Assembly: GCA_003260075.1 (NCBI GenBank)
Contig: QLIY01000456.1
Span: 58,651 to 122,650 of the forward strand
Reading direction: 5' to 3'
Length of the DNA: 64,000 bases
Source of the DNA: Phallusia mammillata
Lineage: Eukaryota; Chordata; Ascidiacea; Phlebobranchia; Ascidiidae
In this document: positions 25,501 to 38,168 of the stretch, one piece after another
Numbering within the stretch: position 1 is the stretch's first letter
Layout of the letters: each line of letters begins with the position of its first letter
Program-made: the position numbers and the translations under genes
Notes under the pieces: generated by a model
The model's input: the letters and a program-made list of their open reading frames with translations, nothing else
Database searches by the model: none
What the model was told of the DNA's origin: nothing

Positions 25501-27171
25501 ACGTACACTATAGAGTTGGTTCGACACAGACTGGCTTAAGGCACGTGCTATTTTAGGAGGAGATATACGCCGATCGATTCGCATGTTCATTGTACACGTT
25601 TGTCTTCTTTTTTATTTTTAATGAGGAAACTTTATTTGTATGGATGCCCCTAATCAAAATTCCTAAAAACATTGAAAACGTATACCATGCCAAATGTACA
25701 AAAAATGACACCATGAGGCATTACTAACTGAGAAAGGCGTTTTTTGACGACATGAAAATAACCATTCTGACTCACAACTTCAGTCACTCTACCACCCTTA
25801 AAAACTTTTAACACTTTCTTGTGACACTGTGTCCCATTTTCACATTGACATGTTGATATCTATTTTTATGACGGATTTATTGACTTACCGAAGGACTCAG
25901 TTTGATAGACGACATGTTGTCGTTACTTCCACCCCAGGCTTGCCAGTTGGGGTAGCTTCCAGGTTTCATACTGCTGCTACGACCGGCATAATTTGCATGT
26001 TCAAAGACTGTCCAACTGCATAATATACACACCAGTCATGACACTTGCAATTCGGTATTTGTACTTGTAAGTACATACTTCTTTATCACTGATAAAATTG
26101 TACTTCTTATTAGGCATGTCACATATACATGTAAGTCGTATATTTCACACTGCGCGGTCTTGTCTGCAATATGCGTTTAACGTATATTTATGAAAAACAT
26201 GTTCCCTAGCATCTATACAAGCATGACAAGACAATTTTAGTCGGTCAGTGCTTTGGGGTAAACGCCAAAACTGTTGTTTCCAATTGATAAACGGATAGGG
26301 GTAAATATTTCTCTAATTCAGGATTTTGCGGTTGAAGTTTTATGGCTGAGTTTGGTTTGGAAAATTATCTCTTGCAGCTTTACTTTGTAAAGTCAACTTA
26401 CTTTCCAGAATGCACTTTTATTGAGGATACGGTGTCGTTAAAACCAAAGTTGCCCAGAAACTCGCAAGCTGTGTTTAGTTTTACAGCTCTTCCTTGGAAA
26501 TTCACATGTTCGTAAAGTGTAATCTGAAAAAACACATTTAAAATATGCGCTTTATTTTTTGATATGTGTTTGACAATTACTACAAGCTGAATTTTATTTT
26601 CGATTACACATCGCAAACCTACTAAATTATAGTTCGCATGTAAAACCGTGCTTTTTTATTGTAAAGTTTGTAAATTTGTTTTTCTCATACCGCTTCACGT
26701 GGCCTGACTGACGACATGCTATCGTTGGTGCCACCCCAATTCTGCCATTGCGGGTAGTTTCCTGGTGTGAGATGGTAAGATTTGCCTTGAAAATTTGCGT
26801 GTTCGAAGACTATCCAGCTAAAGAAAACACAAATTTCAATACAGTTTTGGTTCGTAGTTGTTGTTTCAACTACTAGCATTTCGCTAGAAAAATATCTTAC
26901 TTTCCTGATTCCACTTTAATAGACGATACTATGTCGTTAAAACCAAAGTTGCCGATGAATTCGCATTCCGAAGTAAGTTCTGCTGACTTTCCTCCGTAGT
27001 TAATGTGCTCGTAAAGTGTGATCTTAAAAAAGTCCTGTATGGTTATATTTAGAAACTTTTGAGGCAAAAACAATATCTTGTCGTGTCAAGTACGAATAAA
27101 TGGTCAAAATGTTCACCAAACGTTTTTTTTTCTTCTAAAGATGAACAATAAATCCGTCTTACCTTAGCCAT
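22515..27171 (-). CDS. five-domain beta/gamma-crystallin, 11 exons, 420 aa
   Basis: Exon 1 (27163-27171) encodes Met-Ala-Lys. Five exon pairs follow: 26901-27022/26691-26817, 26402-26523/25889-26015, 24977-25098/24769-24907, 23631-23752/23435-23561 and 22716-22837/22515-22638 (TGA). Every first-key exon is 122 bp and phases fit throughout, so each second-key exon runs in frame into the next domain. First keys read ITLYEHxNF...GFNDxVSSI and second keys W(I/T)VFEHANY...WGGxNDxMSS; both carry the N/D-N/D-x-x-S-S calcium site. Known family role: Ca-binding, stability-enhancing Greek-key proteins; in ascidians a single-domain member is known in sensory and palp tissue. There is no signal peptide, so a cytosolic protein is expected. 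The third domain's second-key exon is 12 bp longer than most and uses a weak donor, GTTTGC, beside an LTR insertion. If unspliced there, it would run into the LTR and stop. Confidence 0.88.
24093..24750. mobile_element. solo LTR-like insertion (658 bp)
   Basis: Begins TGTAAC and ends GTTACA (exact 6-bp inverted ends), with an exact 5-bp target duplication ATGTA at 24088-24092 and 24751-24755. This is the signature of an LTR element. No gag or pol sequence is present. It sits in the crystallin intron 19 bp from the end of the third domain's second exon. Confidence 0.75.
25464..25551. repeat. two-copy tandem repeat
   Basis: Two imperfect copies, period about 44 bp, each containing CTATAGAGTTG and GACTGGCTTAAGGCACGT. 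Intronic in the first five-domain gene. Confidence 0.7.
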
Positions 27172-27635
27172 GACTGGTTTGCTGTAGGCTAGTTGATGTC
27201 GTTGAGCAACTAATATTTCAAAGTTTATATGTTTATGATACCTACTCAAAAAATATGTAATTATTATTAGGAATCTGGTTATTGCAAATATAGCTAGTGT
27301 TTCCAATTTATCAACGTTCACGACGGCTTAAATCAACTATTTCATAAACTGGTTAATGCAACTTGTGGTTGTGACTGCTAAATTTTAATTACTTTCTGTT
27401 TTCGGTCAGCGTTTCTGCAGCCCGCAGGTTTTCACAAACTTATAACGGTCCTATTTACTTGAATTACGACCTGTGCTACTACACTGGCGTATCAGGTAAA
27501 TTGCCCATTAAACTTCGTTCGCAATTGCTGCCTTTCAACTTTAGAGCCTCACAAAAGTTTATTTTTTCATTACACTTTTTTACAAATAAAAGGAACTCTG
27601 GATTCTTTTTCAACTACATAGCACCTGTAAAATTT

Positions 27636-28314
27636 CATTCCCGCGTACTTCAGTTTAAACTGTGATAAACCGACAAGTGTAAGCTAAGAATACTATACAC
27701 AAACTCGTTCACTGTCACCCCCCCCCCCATTCCCGCGTACTTCAGTTTAAACTGTGATAAACCGACAAGTGTAAGCGAAGAATACTATACACCAGTGGTT
27801 CTTAACCTTTTTGTAGTCACGGACCCCTTTTCTGAATTTTGTAAGTCTGCGGACCCCCAACGCAATTTACGATAGGTCTTTTTATGTTTCACGCTTCTTG
27901 CATTATACCCTGTCATGCTTTTGAAGCATTTAAATCCGCCTTCACAGTCCTTTAAATTCAATGACGTTTCTGTATTGTAGTGGCCAACGCATCTAATTGA
28001 TAATATTTATGGTGTATATAATTTCACAAATCACGTCCTATGAAGTCTATTGTCCATTTGTGTTATGATGTCACAATAGGGAAGACAATCACAAAAAGTA
28101 ATTGTTCTTGGCATAATTAAGGTGTAATTAACAGCGTGCACTCATATGCAGGATTGTAAAAACGGTTGAGATACTTAAAAATATTCTTCTGTTGGTTAAT
28201 GATACTTATAATATTTCCCTCCGTGGACCCCCTGAAACCATCTCATGGACCCCTTTGGGGTCCACGAACCCCAGGTTAAGAACCACTGCTATACACAAAC
28301 TCGTTCACTGTCAC
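27636..28314. repeat. allelic duplication across a C run (empty and filled MITE site)
   Basis: 27636-27717 is repeated after the 11-bp C run, but the second copy is split by the 27793-28288 MITE and resumes at 28289. The first copy shows the uninterrupted insertion site. Confidence 0.85.
27793..28288. mobile_element. hAT-like MITE (496 bp)
   Basis: CAGTGGTTCTTAACCT and GGTTAAGAACCACTG ends with an exact 8-bp duplication CTATACAC (27785-27792 and 28289-28296). GTAGTCACGGACCCC and GGGGTCCACGAACCCC extend the terminal pairing. Confidence 0.92.
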
Positions 28315-30457
28315 TAACGTAAAGTGGTAGCTGAAGCAAGTTTGAACTGTCTCATATCACGATTACCGGTGTTTGTCACAAACATCTACATACAGTTTTT
28401 AAATTCATATCAGTCTATGTGACGGAAATGCTGAGCTATCACGTCTCTTTGCACAAGTTATAACCACGCAAAAACAACAAGCCACCCTCTAGGCAACAGT
28501 TGTGAAGGCAAACGTGCAAAGTTTTGTGTTAGGCCTCCTACAATTCAAGCGATCTTTTTTTCTAAAAAAAACAATTTCATTGTGGGTGCCGTTTGCGTAG
28601 TCAACGGTGCGGAGTGGTGTTACTTTTCAATTCAAACGTAACCTTTTTGAGTGGTTAAAAGAAACCTGGGTGGCTGTTGCTGTACCTTGATGGGTGTGTA
28701 TATAGCATCAAATTTATAGCATCAAAAGTATCAAATTCTACCTGAGTAGCCATCCGTCCACATACTCGGAACTATACGCTTGGTTACGTCCTCATGAAAT
28801 AACACAGAAACTGCCTACAATTTTGCAAATTTTATTCGTATCAAATTAATCAAGTTTACTCATAAAAACACGTCTGTGGTCGTTTTGAAAACTAAAACGC
28901 AACTCACTAAGTTTTGCAATCACAAGATAACATGTAAAGCAACAATACCAACCCGGAAATAATAACAAATGAACTGTAAACATTTGTTCACTCAGCTTGC
29001 TTAAACTTTTACTTTACCAACGTTACAATCACAGACTATTTGAACAGGCCCAAAGCGAAGTAACATTTTCTAGACTACTATACAGCGCCATAAGTTCACA
29101 TTCCTTTGCGGGTGCAGTTGTAAACCGAAAAATCGCTCCGGCTGAAAGCTATGTACCCGTGACCGTTTATATAGAATTTTCAACTGTAGGTAAAGTGAGT
29201 GGGGAAGGTTGAATATCGACAAAACACATGGCCTGTAATAACAACGTTTTCTTGAATTTGAATGGAGAAATTGTGTTGTTTTGTGTGGTCAAAACTGCTT
29301 TTTCGGAGTTCAATAGAGGATATGAATATAGACTGGTGTCCACTACTCTATCAACCCGTCATTAAAAACATGGGAAGCTGCAATAATAATTCGTCGAATT
29401 GCTGTTGTACTTTTTTGATCAAAACACGTTTTATACCGGCGTTAGCAGGTTCTGCTTTGATGAATCATGTTGCAAATAGAGAAGGGAGAAAAGACATGCG
29501 CACAAAACTCATATGACTGTAGCAAACACACAAAGCAAACAACTCAATTGTTGATAGTCCGGCAGATAGGTACACAAAGGGCAACGCTGCTCTTTACGAA
29601 AAGCTGTAAAGTCTAGGGCAGTTAACTTTACTAATTGTGATGCCAGGTGCAACCTTTTGTGCAAAGCGCTGCGAAATGTAACACACTTTAGGCGATTTGT
29701 TTTACACACTTTAGGTGATTGATTTTAAAAAAGTCACTACTTTTCACAAAAAATATTGTGAATACAATTCTTCATTTGCTGATGTCTATGACAAAATCAC
29801 AGCAAATGTTTAAAAGTTGGGTCAATATTTTTTTCTTGCTACCTGGGAGGTTGTGGTGTGTTGCGAACATCGATTTTACGCAATAGACATTTCGCGATGT
29901 TGTTATTACATCTTGTTTGTTCATTCCTAACTACATGTTAAACAATTTTACTGCTATACTCAATCGACCCAACTCATTTCTTTCGTGAAATATCAGGTCG
30001 AAATAAATATTTTCGTGAAGAACAAGGGTAGGCTATACACAGGTGTATGTGCGTTTCGAAAAACCTCGTCGCATTTATTTATTAGTCAAGATCATTATAT
30101 TTTGGTCATGCACAATAATGTCTTTTTGTACAGCTTGTTTTCCTGATTGGGCACTGTCACGCGCATTATCTTCTTGTTTTGTTTGATTTGTGGTACGTTA
30201 TCAGCATTCCCTTCCTTTTCCTGTAGGACTTGCGCTGATTGGCCTGAAACGCCTTTGCCGATGAAAACGACAAAAAGCAACCTTCGGTTTTATGAACGAG
30301 GCTTTTTCTCTGATTGGCGCGAGTGACGAAAAGGTGTGGGCTACATTTCTCCCAGGCTTGTTGTAACTAAAATTACTTTTGGTGTTTTAGATTTTATAGT
30401 TGTAATAAAGTTGAGCCGCCAAAAACAAAACCAGTGCGCTGTGTTTTAGCGTGCGCC

Positions 30458-30648
30458 GTATGTGTAAAACAGGTACCCCGCCCTGCCAAAACAATTGTGT
30501 AACAGTATGTTACAGTTGTTCTTTTGACGTAATCTTAATATTTGACACCCCCCCCCCCGTATGTGTAAAACAGGTACCCCGCCCTGCCAAAACAATTGTG
30601 TAACAATATGTTACAGTTGTTCTTTTGACGTATTCTTAATATTTGACA
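30458..30648. repeat. duplicated flanks around C run
   Basis: 30458-30547 and 30559-30648 are near-identical, with substitutions such as CAGTATG/CAATATG and TAATC/TATTC, on either side of an 11-bp C run. Confidence 0.85.
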
Positions 30649-30717
30649 TGTTACTTGCCGCCTCAGTCGTTAAAGCAGTATATTAGTCTTGTGTACATAT
30701 TATAATAAGTAATTATT

Positions 30718-31053
30718 ATCAGTTAACTTTGAACCAACAAGCGGAAAAATCTCTTTTTGCATTTTTTTTCTCACGTTAATCAAGACCAGTGTTTACAATG
30801 TGGTCTTGCAAACATTCAATTATAGTAAGTATGCAATTTCACTGTTACTCTATAGAAACTCCCCCCCCCCGTTTTAACATTAAAGACACCAAAAATTGTG
30901 TTGGCCAGTGTTATCAGTTAACTTTAAACCAACACGCGGAAAAATCTCTTTTTGCATTTTTTTTCTTACGTTAATCAAGACCACTGTTTACAATGTGGTC
31001 TCGCAAACATTCAATTATAGTAAGTATACAATTTCACTGTTACTCTATAGAAA
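30718..31053. repeat. duplicated flanks around C run, with indel
   Basis: 30718-30859 recurs with scattered SNPs at 30911-31053 after a 10-bp C run. About 40 bp found on only one side separates the run from the second copy. Confidence 0.8.
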
Positions 31054-31346
31054 CCTTAAACTTGTTGGTAAAATTACTGAAATCATGCGGCTTCAATGTG
31101 CACCTGCAGTTTTCTATCGTAACATTTTTTTGACAATGCGTTTAATTGCCAAAGCTTGCACGGATGGATGCTTGAGCTGATCCAGACAAATTTCAGAAGG
31201 GATTACCCTTATTCGGTTACAACCGCAACTAACTATAGGTACCCAAAAAAATGCGCCTTTGTGAACTCGAGCTTCTTTTAACTATCCATTTCAAGAGCAT
31301 TGTTTATCAGAGTAACTGCTGTAAAACATCGCCCGATAACAAAGCT

Positions 31347-31347
<1 letters not shown>

Positions 31348-31424
<77 letters not shown>
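31348..31424. repeat. 77-bp uninterrupted C run
   Basis: Pure C with no interruption. The flanks here are not obvious copies of one another, unlike most shorter runs in the window. Confidence 0.9.
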
Positions 31425-31965
31425 TGTCAATGTACCCAATGACATTTGTAAATTACTTGAATATACTCAAACTGCGAAACCCGCTAGTAAGCTTATTTGG
31501 TCTTCTAGGACAACAAGAGCATCTGATTGTTGTGTCCAATTTGAATTTTACATCCACCTTTTAAATACTTCTACTCATTTTAAAACAAAAAGTTGTTTAT
31601 GTGATTTATATTGCAAGTCAAACTGTTTGTTATTGATATTTATATTTAAAAAAAAACGGGCTTAAATCTTGGACGATGGAGAAAATTAACCAAACTTTTA
31701 AAATGGGACAAAAACCAGCGCTTGCGTTTAGGAGTAACTTTTTACGAAATAGTTTGATTTTTGTTGCAGTTGCTTTGTAAATTCTGTTAACCTTTTGATG
31801 TGGTTTCACACGAACTATTTAAAATCTGTTGTTTTCTGGCGGTTTATGTAGGTTTAAAGTATATGTGTGTTAACAAATAGTTAATTTATGAAGTTAGTCA
31901 AATGACTGTTGTGCCTGTTAACAACTACCAAACGAAACCAATAGTTAAACTAGTCTACGCTTTGC

Positions 31966-32255
31966 CACATGGTGGTGAATGCTTGACCGGCTGATTCGGT
32001 TTGGCGCCTTCAATAGGCCTGGCGTACTGTTGATGGATTTGACTTCAACACCTACATTTGTTGTCGTACAAAACATGCCCCCCCCCCCACATGGTGGTGA
32101 ATGCTTGACCGGCTGATTCGGTTTGGCGCCTTCAATGGGCCTGGCGTACTGCGATTTAAAAGTTAAACACGTTTCAATCTCTTTGGTTAAACCTTTACCG
32201 AAATTGTTGATGGATTCGACTTCAACACCTACATTTGCTGTCGTGCAAAACATGG
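31966..32255. repeat. duplicated flanks around C run, 60-bp indel
   Basis: 31966-32077 and 32089-32255 are two copies. The second carries about 60 bp (after GGCGTACTG) that the first lacks. The copies also differ by SNPs. Confidence 0.85.
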
Positions 32256-32619
32256 TATTATTCCATCGTGCTTTACATCTCGTCCAATATTGAACGGCAC
32301 TTTATCGCCAAAGTAGTTGCAATTTAATTGACATTTAACTAAACTGTTCGGGTCACAAACATTGCTTTATTATTTTTAGTGTAGACCACCATCAATCTGT
32401 ACTAAAGTTGTTTGGCTAAATTAGCAAGTGTTTAGTTTTGGTTTTATAACACACTGCAAATGTCAAACCACAATCCATTGTTTTAATAATATCGTTTTTT
32501 ATTGTTAGTTAAGAACACACATTTTAGGGCAAAAGTGTAATTAGTATGATATCATGCTATGCATATAATATAGCTGTGTTCTTCCAGTTTTTTTTATTAT
32601 TATGCTGGTCTCAAGGAAG

Positions 32620-33116
32620 ACATGGGGTAGTTGCCCGGCCTTAGAGTATGAGAGGCACCCCTGTAGTAAGCATCATCGTAGACAATCCAACTGCAAAATT
32701 AACCACGGATAACACATCTCCATGTACTGTTGCGCCACTTGTAATTATACTGTGTTTTACTTTACTGTGCGATGTAGGTGATATATTGCGTAAAACATGT
32801 CACGTCCAAAAAAGGAAGTTGTCTAAGATACTTACACTCCTCCAACCCCCCCCCCCCTTTGCTCCGCCCCAATCTGTCCAGATGGGATAGTTGCCCGGCC
32901 TTAAGAGTATGAGAGACACCCCTGTAGTAAGCATCATCGTAGACAATCTAACTGCAAAATTAACCACGGATAACACATCTCCATGTAGTGTTGCGCCACT
33001 TGTAATTACACTGTATTTTACTTTCCTGTGCGATGTAGGCGTTATATTGCGTAAAAATACGTCATAGTTATATAAAAAAATGAAGTTGTCGAAGATACTT
33101 ACTCTCCTCCAACAAC
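32620..33116. repeat. duplicated crystallin intron/exon around C run
   Basis: Sequence from the second-key exon through the intron to the end of the first-key exon occurs at 32620-32845 and again at 32870-33116, split by a 12-bp C run at 32846-32857. Differences include TTAGAGTATG/TTAAGAGTATG and CCAACTG/CTAACTG. Confidence 0.85.
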
Positions 33117-33339
33117 TTTGGCGGATGATACGGTGTCATTCATTCCGTAGTCACCGAGAAAACCGCATGCTGTGCTAAACTCAAGCTTAGTTTGCGTCTG
33201 CATAAACTGTTATCTGGAAAACAAAAACATTGCCATTTCATCATTATGAATTTTGTAATGATTTGATAATGCATTGACGTTATTTTTTTCTTCTTCCCTG
33301 GTGGTTAACATAAATGTATATCGAATTCCTTAAACTTCA

Positions 33340-33538
33340 TGAGCGAGCCGTCTGCTGCGTAAAGCTTGAGTAAAAAAGATTTAAGCTCATTGAAGTTATC
33401 TTTTTTGACAAAATAGTTGAGCAAACCTAATAACCCCCCCCCCTGAGCGAGCCGTCTGCTGCGTAAAGCTTGAGTAAAAAAGATTTAAGCTTATTGAAGT
33501 TATCTTTTTTGATAAAATAGTTGAGCAAACTTAATAAT
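33340..33538. repeat. duplicated flanks around C run
   Basis: Copies 33340-33433 and 33444-33538 begin GAGCGAGCCGTCTGCTGCG and differ by single bases (AGCTCA/AGCTTA). The C run is 33434-33443. Confidence 0.85.
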
Positions 33539-35158
33539 TTAAAAAATGCGTTGTTTTCTTTGTTCTACAAGTATGTTACAGAAACTGGTTCAAAAGTAAC
33601 TATCGTTATCTGGTAACATCAAATTCCAAAAGTTGGTTACAATTAGCAAACAGACTTACTGATGGAGCTGGTTTCACTGATGACATTTGGTCGTTTGCGC
33701 CACCCCAGTCTGTCCAGATTGGGTAGTTGCCAGGTTTTAAAGTGTGGCGTTGACCTTTGTAGTTTGCGTGTTCGTAAACATTCCATCTGCAAAATAAACA
33801 TTTCATCTCATTTTCAACTGATGTGGCCTTCACATCTCTAATGATGGCAGAGCATTTGCCGAAACGTTTAAAAAATAAAGCATGTCGCATTTTACGTCTA
33901 TTTGGGTCGTTATTTTCATCATTATATTATCTCATTAACTTTTCCGATTATAAGCACACTTTTCCTTTGGAACCAAACGAGTTTTAAAATTTAAGTTAAA
34001 AATGAAACTTAAATTTAAGTTAAAAATGAAAAAATTAAACTGCACTTTAATGGAGGACACGGTGTCATTCATTCCGTATGTTCCGAGAAATTCGCATGCC
34101 GAAGTCAACTCCACCTTTTTTCCTGCAAAGTTGGCGTCAGAGAAAAGAATAATCTAAAAAAACATTACCGTGTGTTGACTTCAAAATATTTCTGTGGCCA
34201 TAACCACTATGCTGCAATTGTTTAATCATCACACAACAGGCTACTTGCTGAAAACTAAGGCACATTACGATTATGCAAATGGATTTGAAGTGATAATTGA
34301 AACACTAATTTTAAGTGCATGTAAAACCTAAGTTGCGTTATTTAAAATTTCCCACCTTTGACATGATTTCCTTTTTTCTGTCGGTGTTGTAACAAACACA
34401 AATACAGTTTAAAACAGTTTAAAAAAAAACCTTACGTGCAAAACAAAATTTGTTCATTTATTGTCACATTAAGGGGATTGTTGCATTTGACGGAAATAGT
34501 GATAGGAATACCAATGCTTTTCAACTATTTTCCTCTTTGCAGTCTGTATAGTTTTTAACCCTAAATCTAAACCACTGAAAATACAGCGGTGTAGAGCTTG
34601 TCGGGCTTTTGTCAAGAAATGACTTTATCAGCTTTTAATAGTGGAATACCCTAAAAATAGCTCATTAAGTTTCGAAACCCATACCAGCGATTTGAATGTT
34701 TTCTAGCCAGATTTACATGTATCTAACGTTTTGCTCTTCCTCATCCATCAAGAAGGTGGCTGTCAACGTTTTGCTCTTCCTCATCCATGATCATGATACA
34801 GCGTCCCCCCCCCCCGCTATGTTTTTTTTCACCAAGCGAAATAAACTCAACTCAACTCAACTCCTCATCCATGATCATGATACAGCGTATCTTACAGCCT
34901 TGAATAAACTTTTTTCTGTCTTGTACTCAATCATGTGTACTGACACAGCCATCCTTGCAAAATTTATTGCATTCAGAGAATCTGTGACAACCTAAAATGC
35001 GGACATTGCAAATAAATGGATATGTTGTTTTACACTTTTTCAACTTACAAAGTTTAGGAACCGCTTTCAATACTTATGATATTGCAGCTACAAAACATTT
35101 CGAAGATTATTTTTATATACACGGTTTGGGAAATTTTTGAATACAAATGGATTAAAAT

Positions 35159-35215
35159 TAGTGATGTACCGAATCGGCGGTTTCGAAAAACTTTCGAATA
35201 GGCCGGAACCGAATA

Positions 35216-35313
<98 letters not shown>

Positions 35314-35652
35314 TTTGACATGAAAACATAAATTTATCTACCAGGCAATTAGTGCAGAATAGTTGTGTTTTATTTTAGTTCTGTGGGGTTCAACATTGCC
35401 TTAAGCATGATTTTCAACCCGACAGCAAATTACTGATTAGTTGTCTGCAGTGGAAAAAACACGATAGTGTGTTAAAAAATACAACAATTGACAGAATTTT
35501 CGTTGCTACTAAGCAAAAAAGACACGTTCTACGCTTTAAATATGTGTTCGTAAAAGATTCGGTTTCAGCCGAATCGCAACAAATTATTCGGCCGAAACCG
35601 AACATTTGCAAAAGTGGCCGATTCGGCATTCCGAATATTCAGCACATCTCCA
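35159..35652. mobile_element. hAT-like insertion containing a C run
   Basis: Absent from the paralogous sequence at about 45720. Ends TAGTGATGTACCGAAT and ATTCAGCACATCTCCA are imperfect inverted repeats. Flanks ATTAAAAT and GTCAAAAT form a diverged 8-bp duplication. Inside are mirrored CGAATCGGC/GCCGATTCGGC motifs and the 96-bp C run. Confidence 0.6.
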
Positions 35653-37268
35653 GTCAAAATGTGCAACTTGCGGACCAAAATTTTACGTACGAATGCGATG
35701 CAAGATGCAGCTTCAAAAAGTTATATAAGTTTGCACGTTCAACAAAGTTTGCTCAACCTTTACCAACGGTTCCTGCACAATACATTTTATCCTGCAGGTG
35801 CAAGGCAGATTTGCAATTCTACACATCCAGTGTAGTGCATTCACCTGTAACTATTTCTCAAGCAGCAACCATCACCCTGCTTTTTTATCCACCTGCGCCC
35901 GTTCTTGTTGTACAATACAACCAGTCTCATATCAAATAACTTCCCGTCTCATGCCTTTTCCTTCAATCTATTTTCTCAAATTTGGTTACCAAACGGTTCA
36001 ATACACAAAACGTGGAGGTTGCACCCAAATGTGGTGGTGCTAACGATAATAACGCTGATTCGAAAACTTGCTCCTTTCGTATTTGGAGTAAGCATATTAT
36101 TTCGCGGTGGGTGTTATGCGTCCATCCAAAGTAAACCTTGTTGAGGAGAGAAACAAAAGAATGTTTGTACGTTCCCTTGAACCTAAGAGTAAACCAATAT
36201 GCAATTATTTCCGTTACACGGGTAATGACGGTCGTAAGTCGTAACCAAAGAAGGATGATTATTATCGCATCATCAAAAAGTGTTCCCCAAACCCATTCGT
36301 GCTGCCATGAAATTTGTGGAAAGTGCTGATGTGTTTAGTTGGCAATTTAGGTCTTCTTTAACCCAACAAAGCTATTACCCTGTTACATGTGGTAATTGAC
36401 GCTAAACCTCACCTTATAAAACCCAGGGCCCAGTAGGCAACGAAGCTTATATTAAATAAGTTATTTGAATCGTGTGCACACTTCGCCGACCTGGGACGTT
36501 TCGAGATGTGTATTAGCCATTTCGTGGCGCTAGACAGGGTTGGGACTTTGTTGAGTATTATAAGCAAACTGCACAATTTTTATTTGCACAAACAGTTTTT
36601 TCGACGACCATGTTTTACGTGTAGAGTGACAATTATTGAGCAAGGATGGATGCGTAAGCTGATTCAGCCGTATTGCTAATCCGCATTCAACCTTGGTGCA
36701 TTGCAAGCGCCACCATGTATGCAACCGCCTGGAATGGCAGCAACTGCAAGCTTTGCAGGTTTGACTGCACTGGTGGTCGAAATGCAACCGCATGATACTA
36801 CTTGCTATTAAACAGGAGTCCTGCCCGAAGTTTTTTTGGTATTGAACTTGTTTTGTGCACAACATCTCCTCCGTGGAATATGTGTTTTCAAAATTTTTCT
36901 GTGAATCCATCGATACTAAACACCTTGAGCAATACAACTGGTTAAGGTCATGGAGCAGGAAGAAATAATTCCTCGAATTGCGAGAAAAAACGCTTTGTCA
37001 GAGTTCAAACGAGGGGAAAAGCGCTAAACCATCTCTGTTTCCCGCACCTACCTAGTGTTTTCGGAAAAAATGAGTCAGTTTAGGGCCTGTTATCCAAGTC
37101 TGCCTAATGTTCATTCTTTCATGGGATGTTTGTCAACGCGCACAATGTGTGTAATGATTTGTTGTGTACAGTCGTAACTTACATCCCTTTGATCTTTACC
37201 TGTACATATTTGCCAAATTATCTCTTTCAGTAAACGTTTGGACATAATATATTTTGTAAACAATAAAA

Positions 37269-38168
37269 AAGTTCGGACTTTCTATTAGGGATCGCTTTCA
37301 TCTCTGCGCAAAAAAAACACAACCCCCCCCCCCAAGTTCGGACTTTCTATTAGGGATCGCTTTCATCTCTGCGCAAAAAAACAACAACTATATTAAGACG
37401 ACTTTTATCACCATCTGTAAGACAAACGACGGACTTCTAAACCGTACTAAATTCATATTATATAAGTGACTTGAATGCATTACAAGACACCAGAAGAAAA
37501 GCCAAGCTTACGAACGTGAAGCAGTGCTTTTTAATCTTGCAATGTAGTGGTTTGCAATGTTTTGTTTGTCACATTGTAGAAAACGTTTGCGGGTAGAACT
37601 AATAATAAAGGCACATAATACCATAAAATACAAACCGGACTTTTATCTTGTGGTGTTCTGAAAACACTATAGAACTCTAGTCGAACAATTCTAAAAAAGG
37701 TTTGTACTTGGGTCTTATGACTTTTAAATAAAGATTTAACTAAAATTATTATCACCCTTAAAAACGCACAAAAGCATCACAGAGGCCTAATGCAATATCT
37801 AATATTGACAAAAACCCCCCCCCCCCCCTATTATCACCCTTAAAAACGCACAAAAGCATCACAGAGGCCTAATGCATATTGACAAAAACCCTAACCACCT
37901 ATACTGCAAATTGCTAAATGTATTGTCATGCACTTGTGATCAGTTGTAAATCAGACCATGGTAGCGCCTAATATCGCTTCAATTTTTTTTTATTTGTTTC
38001 CACCAGTGGGCACAAGTGATTGTTTAATATTAAAAACCCCCCCCCCCGCTAAATGTATTGTCATGCACTTGTGATCAGTTGTAAATCAGACCATGCTAGC
38101 GCCTAATATCGCTTCAAATTTTTTTATTGTTTCCACCAGTGGGCACAAGTGATTGTTTAATATTAAAA
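37269..38168. repeat. three successive duplicated-flank C-run joins
   Basis: Pairs 37269-37322/37334-37388, 37747-37814/37829-37886 and 37913-38036/38048-38168, each separated by 11-14 C. Copies differ by small indels (for example AATGCAATATCTAATATTGAC against AATGCATATTGAC). Confidence 0.85.

Larger units (their letters stand above)
27172..32599. other. intergenic region rich in C-run joins
   Basis: Upstream of the first five-domain crystallin gene and downstream of the decayed locus. No gene recognised. It holds one MITE and five C runs (27718-27728, 30548-30558, 30861-30870, 31348-31424, 32078-32088), four of them with duplicated flanks. The Pro-rich frames at 31251-31665 are only translations of a 77-bp C run. 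Confidence 0.6.
32600..34364 (-). pseudogene. decayed two-domain beta/gamma-crystallin locus
   Basis: First exon 34356-34364 encodes Met-Ser-Lys. The next first-key exon (from about 34155) reads IILFSDANF...MNDTVSS but has no donor: an AT-rich tandem repeat replaces the expected site after AAAGTGCAG. Second-key exon 33660-33786 is intact (NDQMSS). The second domain's first-key exon 33103-33213 is 111 bp instead of 122, a deletion that shifts frame and gives an immediate TAA. Its second-key exon exists in two versions around a C run: 32858-32951 has TAG in place of the leading Trp plus a 1-base insertion and runs into the C run; 32600-32690 keeps the frame and a stop but lacks the Trp-Gly-Gly-Asn-Asp segment. 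The two versions look allelic. Calling it a pseudogene assumes these lesions are not assembly errors. Confidence 0.7.

Noticed and set aside
31251..31665. Proline-rich frames, and the Pro/Gly-rich frames near 35054-35331 and 57584-57787
   Set aside because: They are translations of pure C or G runs of 77-96 bp and continue only briefly outside them.
36530..36937. 135-codon minus-strand frame in the duplicated upstream module
   Set aside because: The copy near 46386-46900 is broken by stops and frameshifts and no domain is recognisable.
27636..38168. CRISPR-like or satellite array from the repeated blocks
   Set aside because: Each repeat occurs only as one pair around a homopolymer, with no regular spacing or shared unit.
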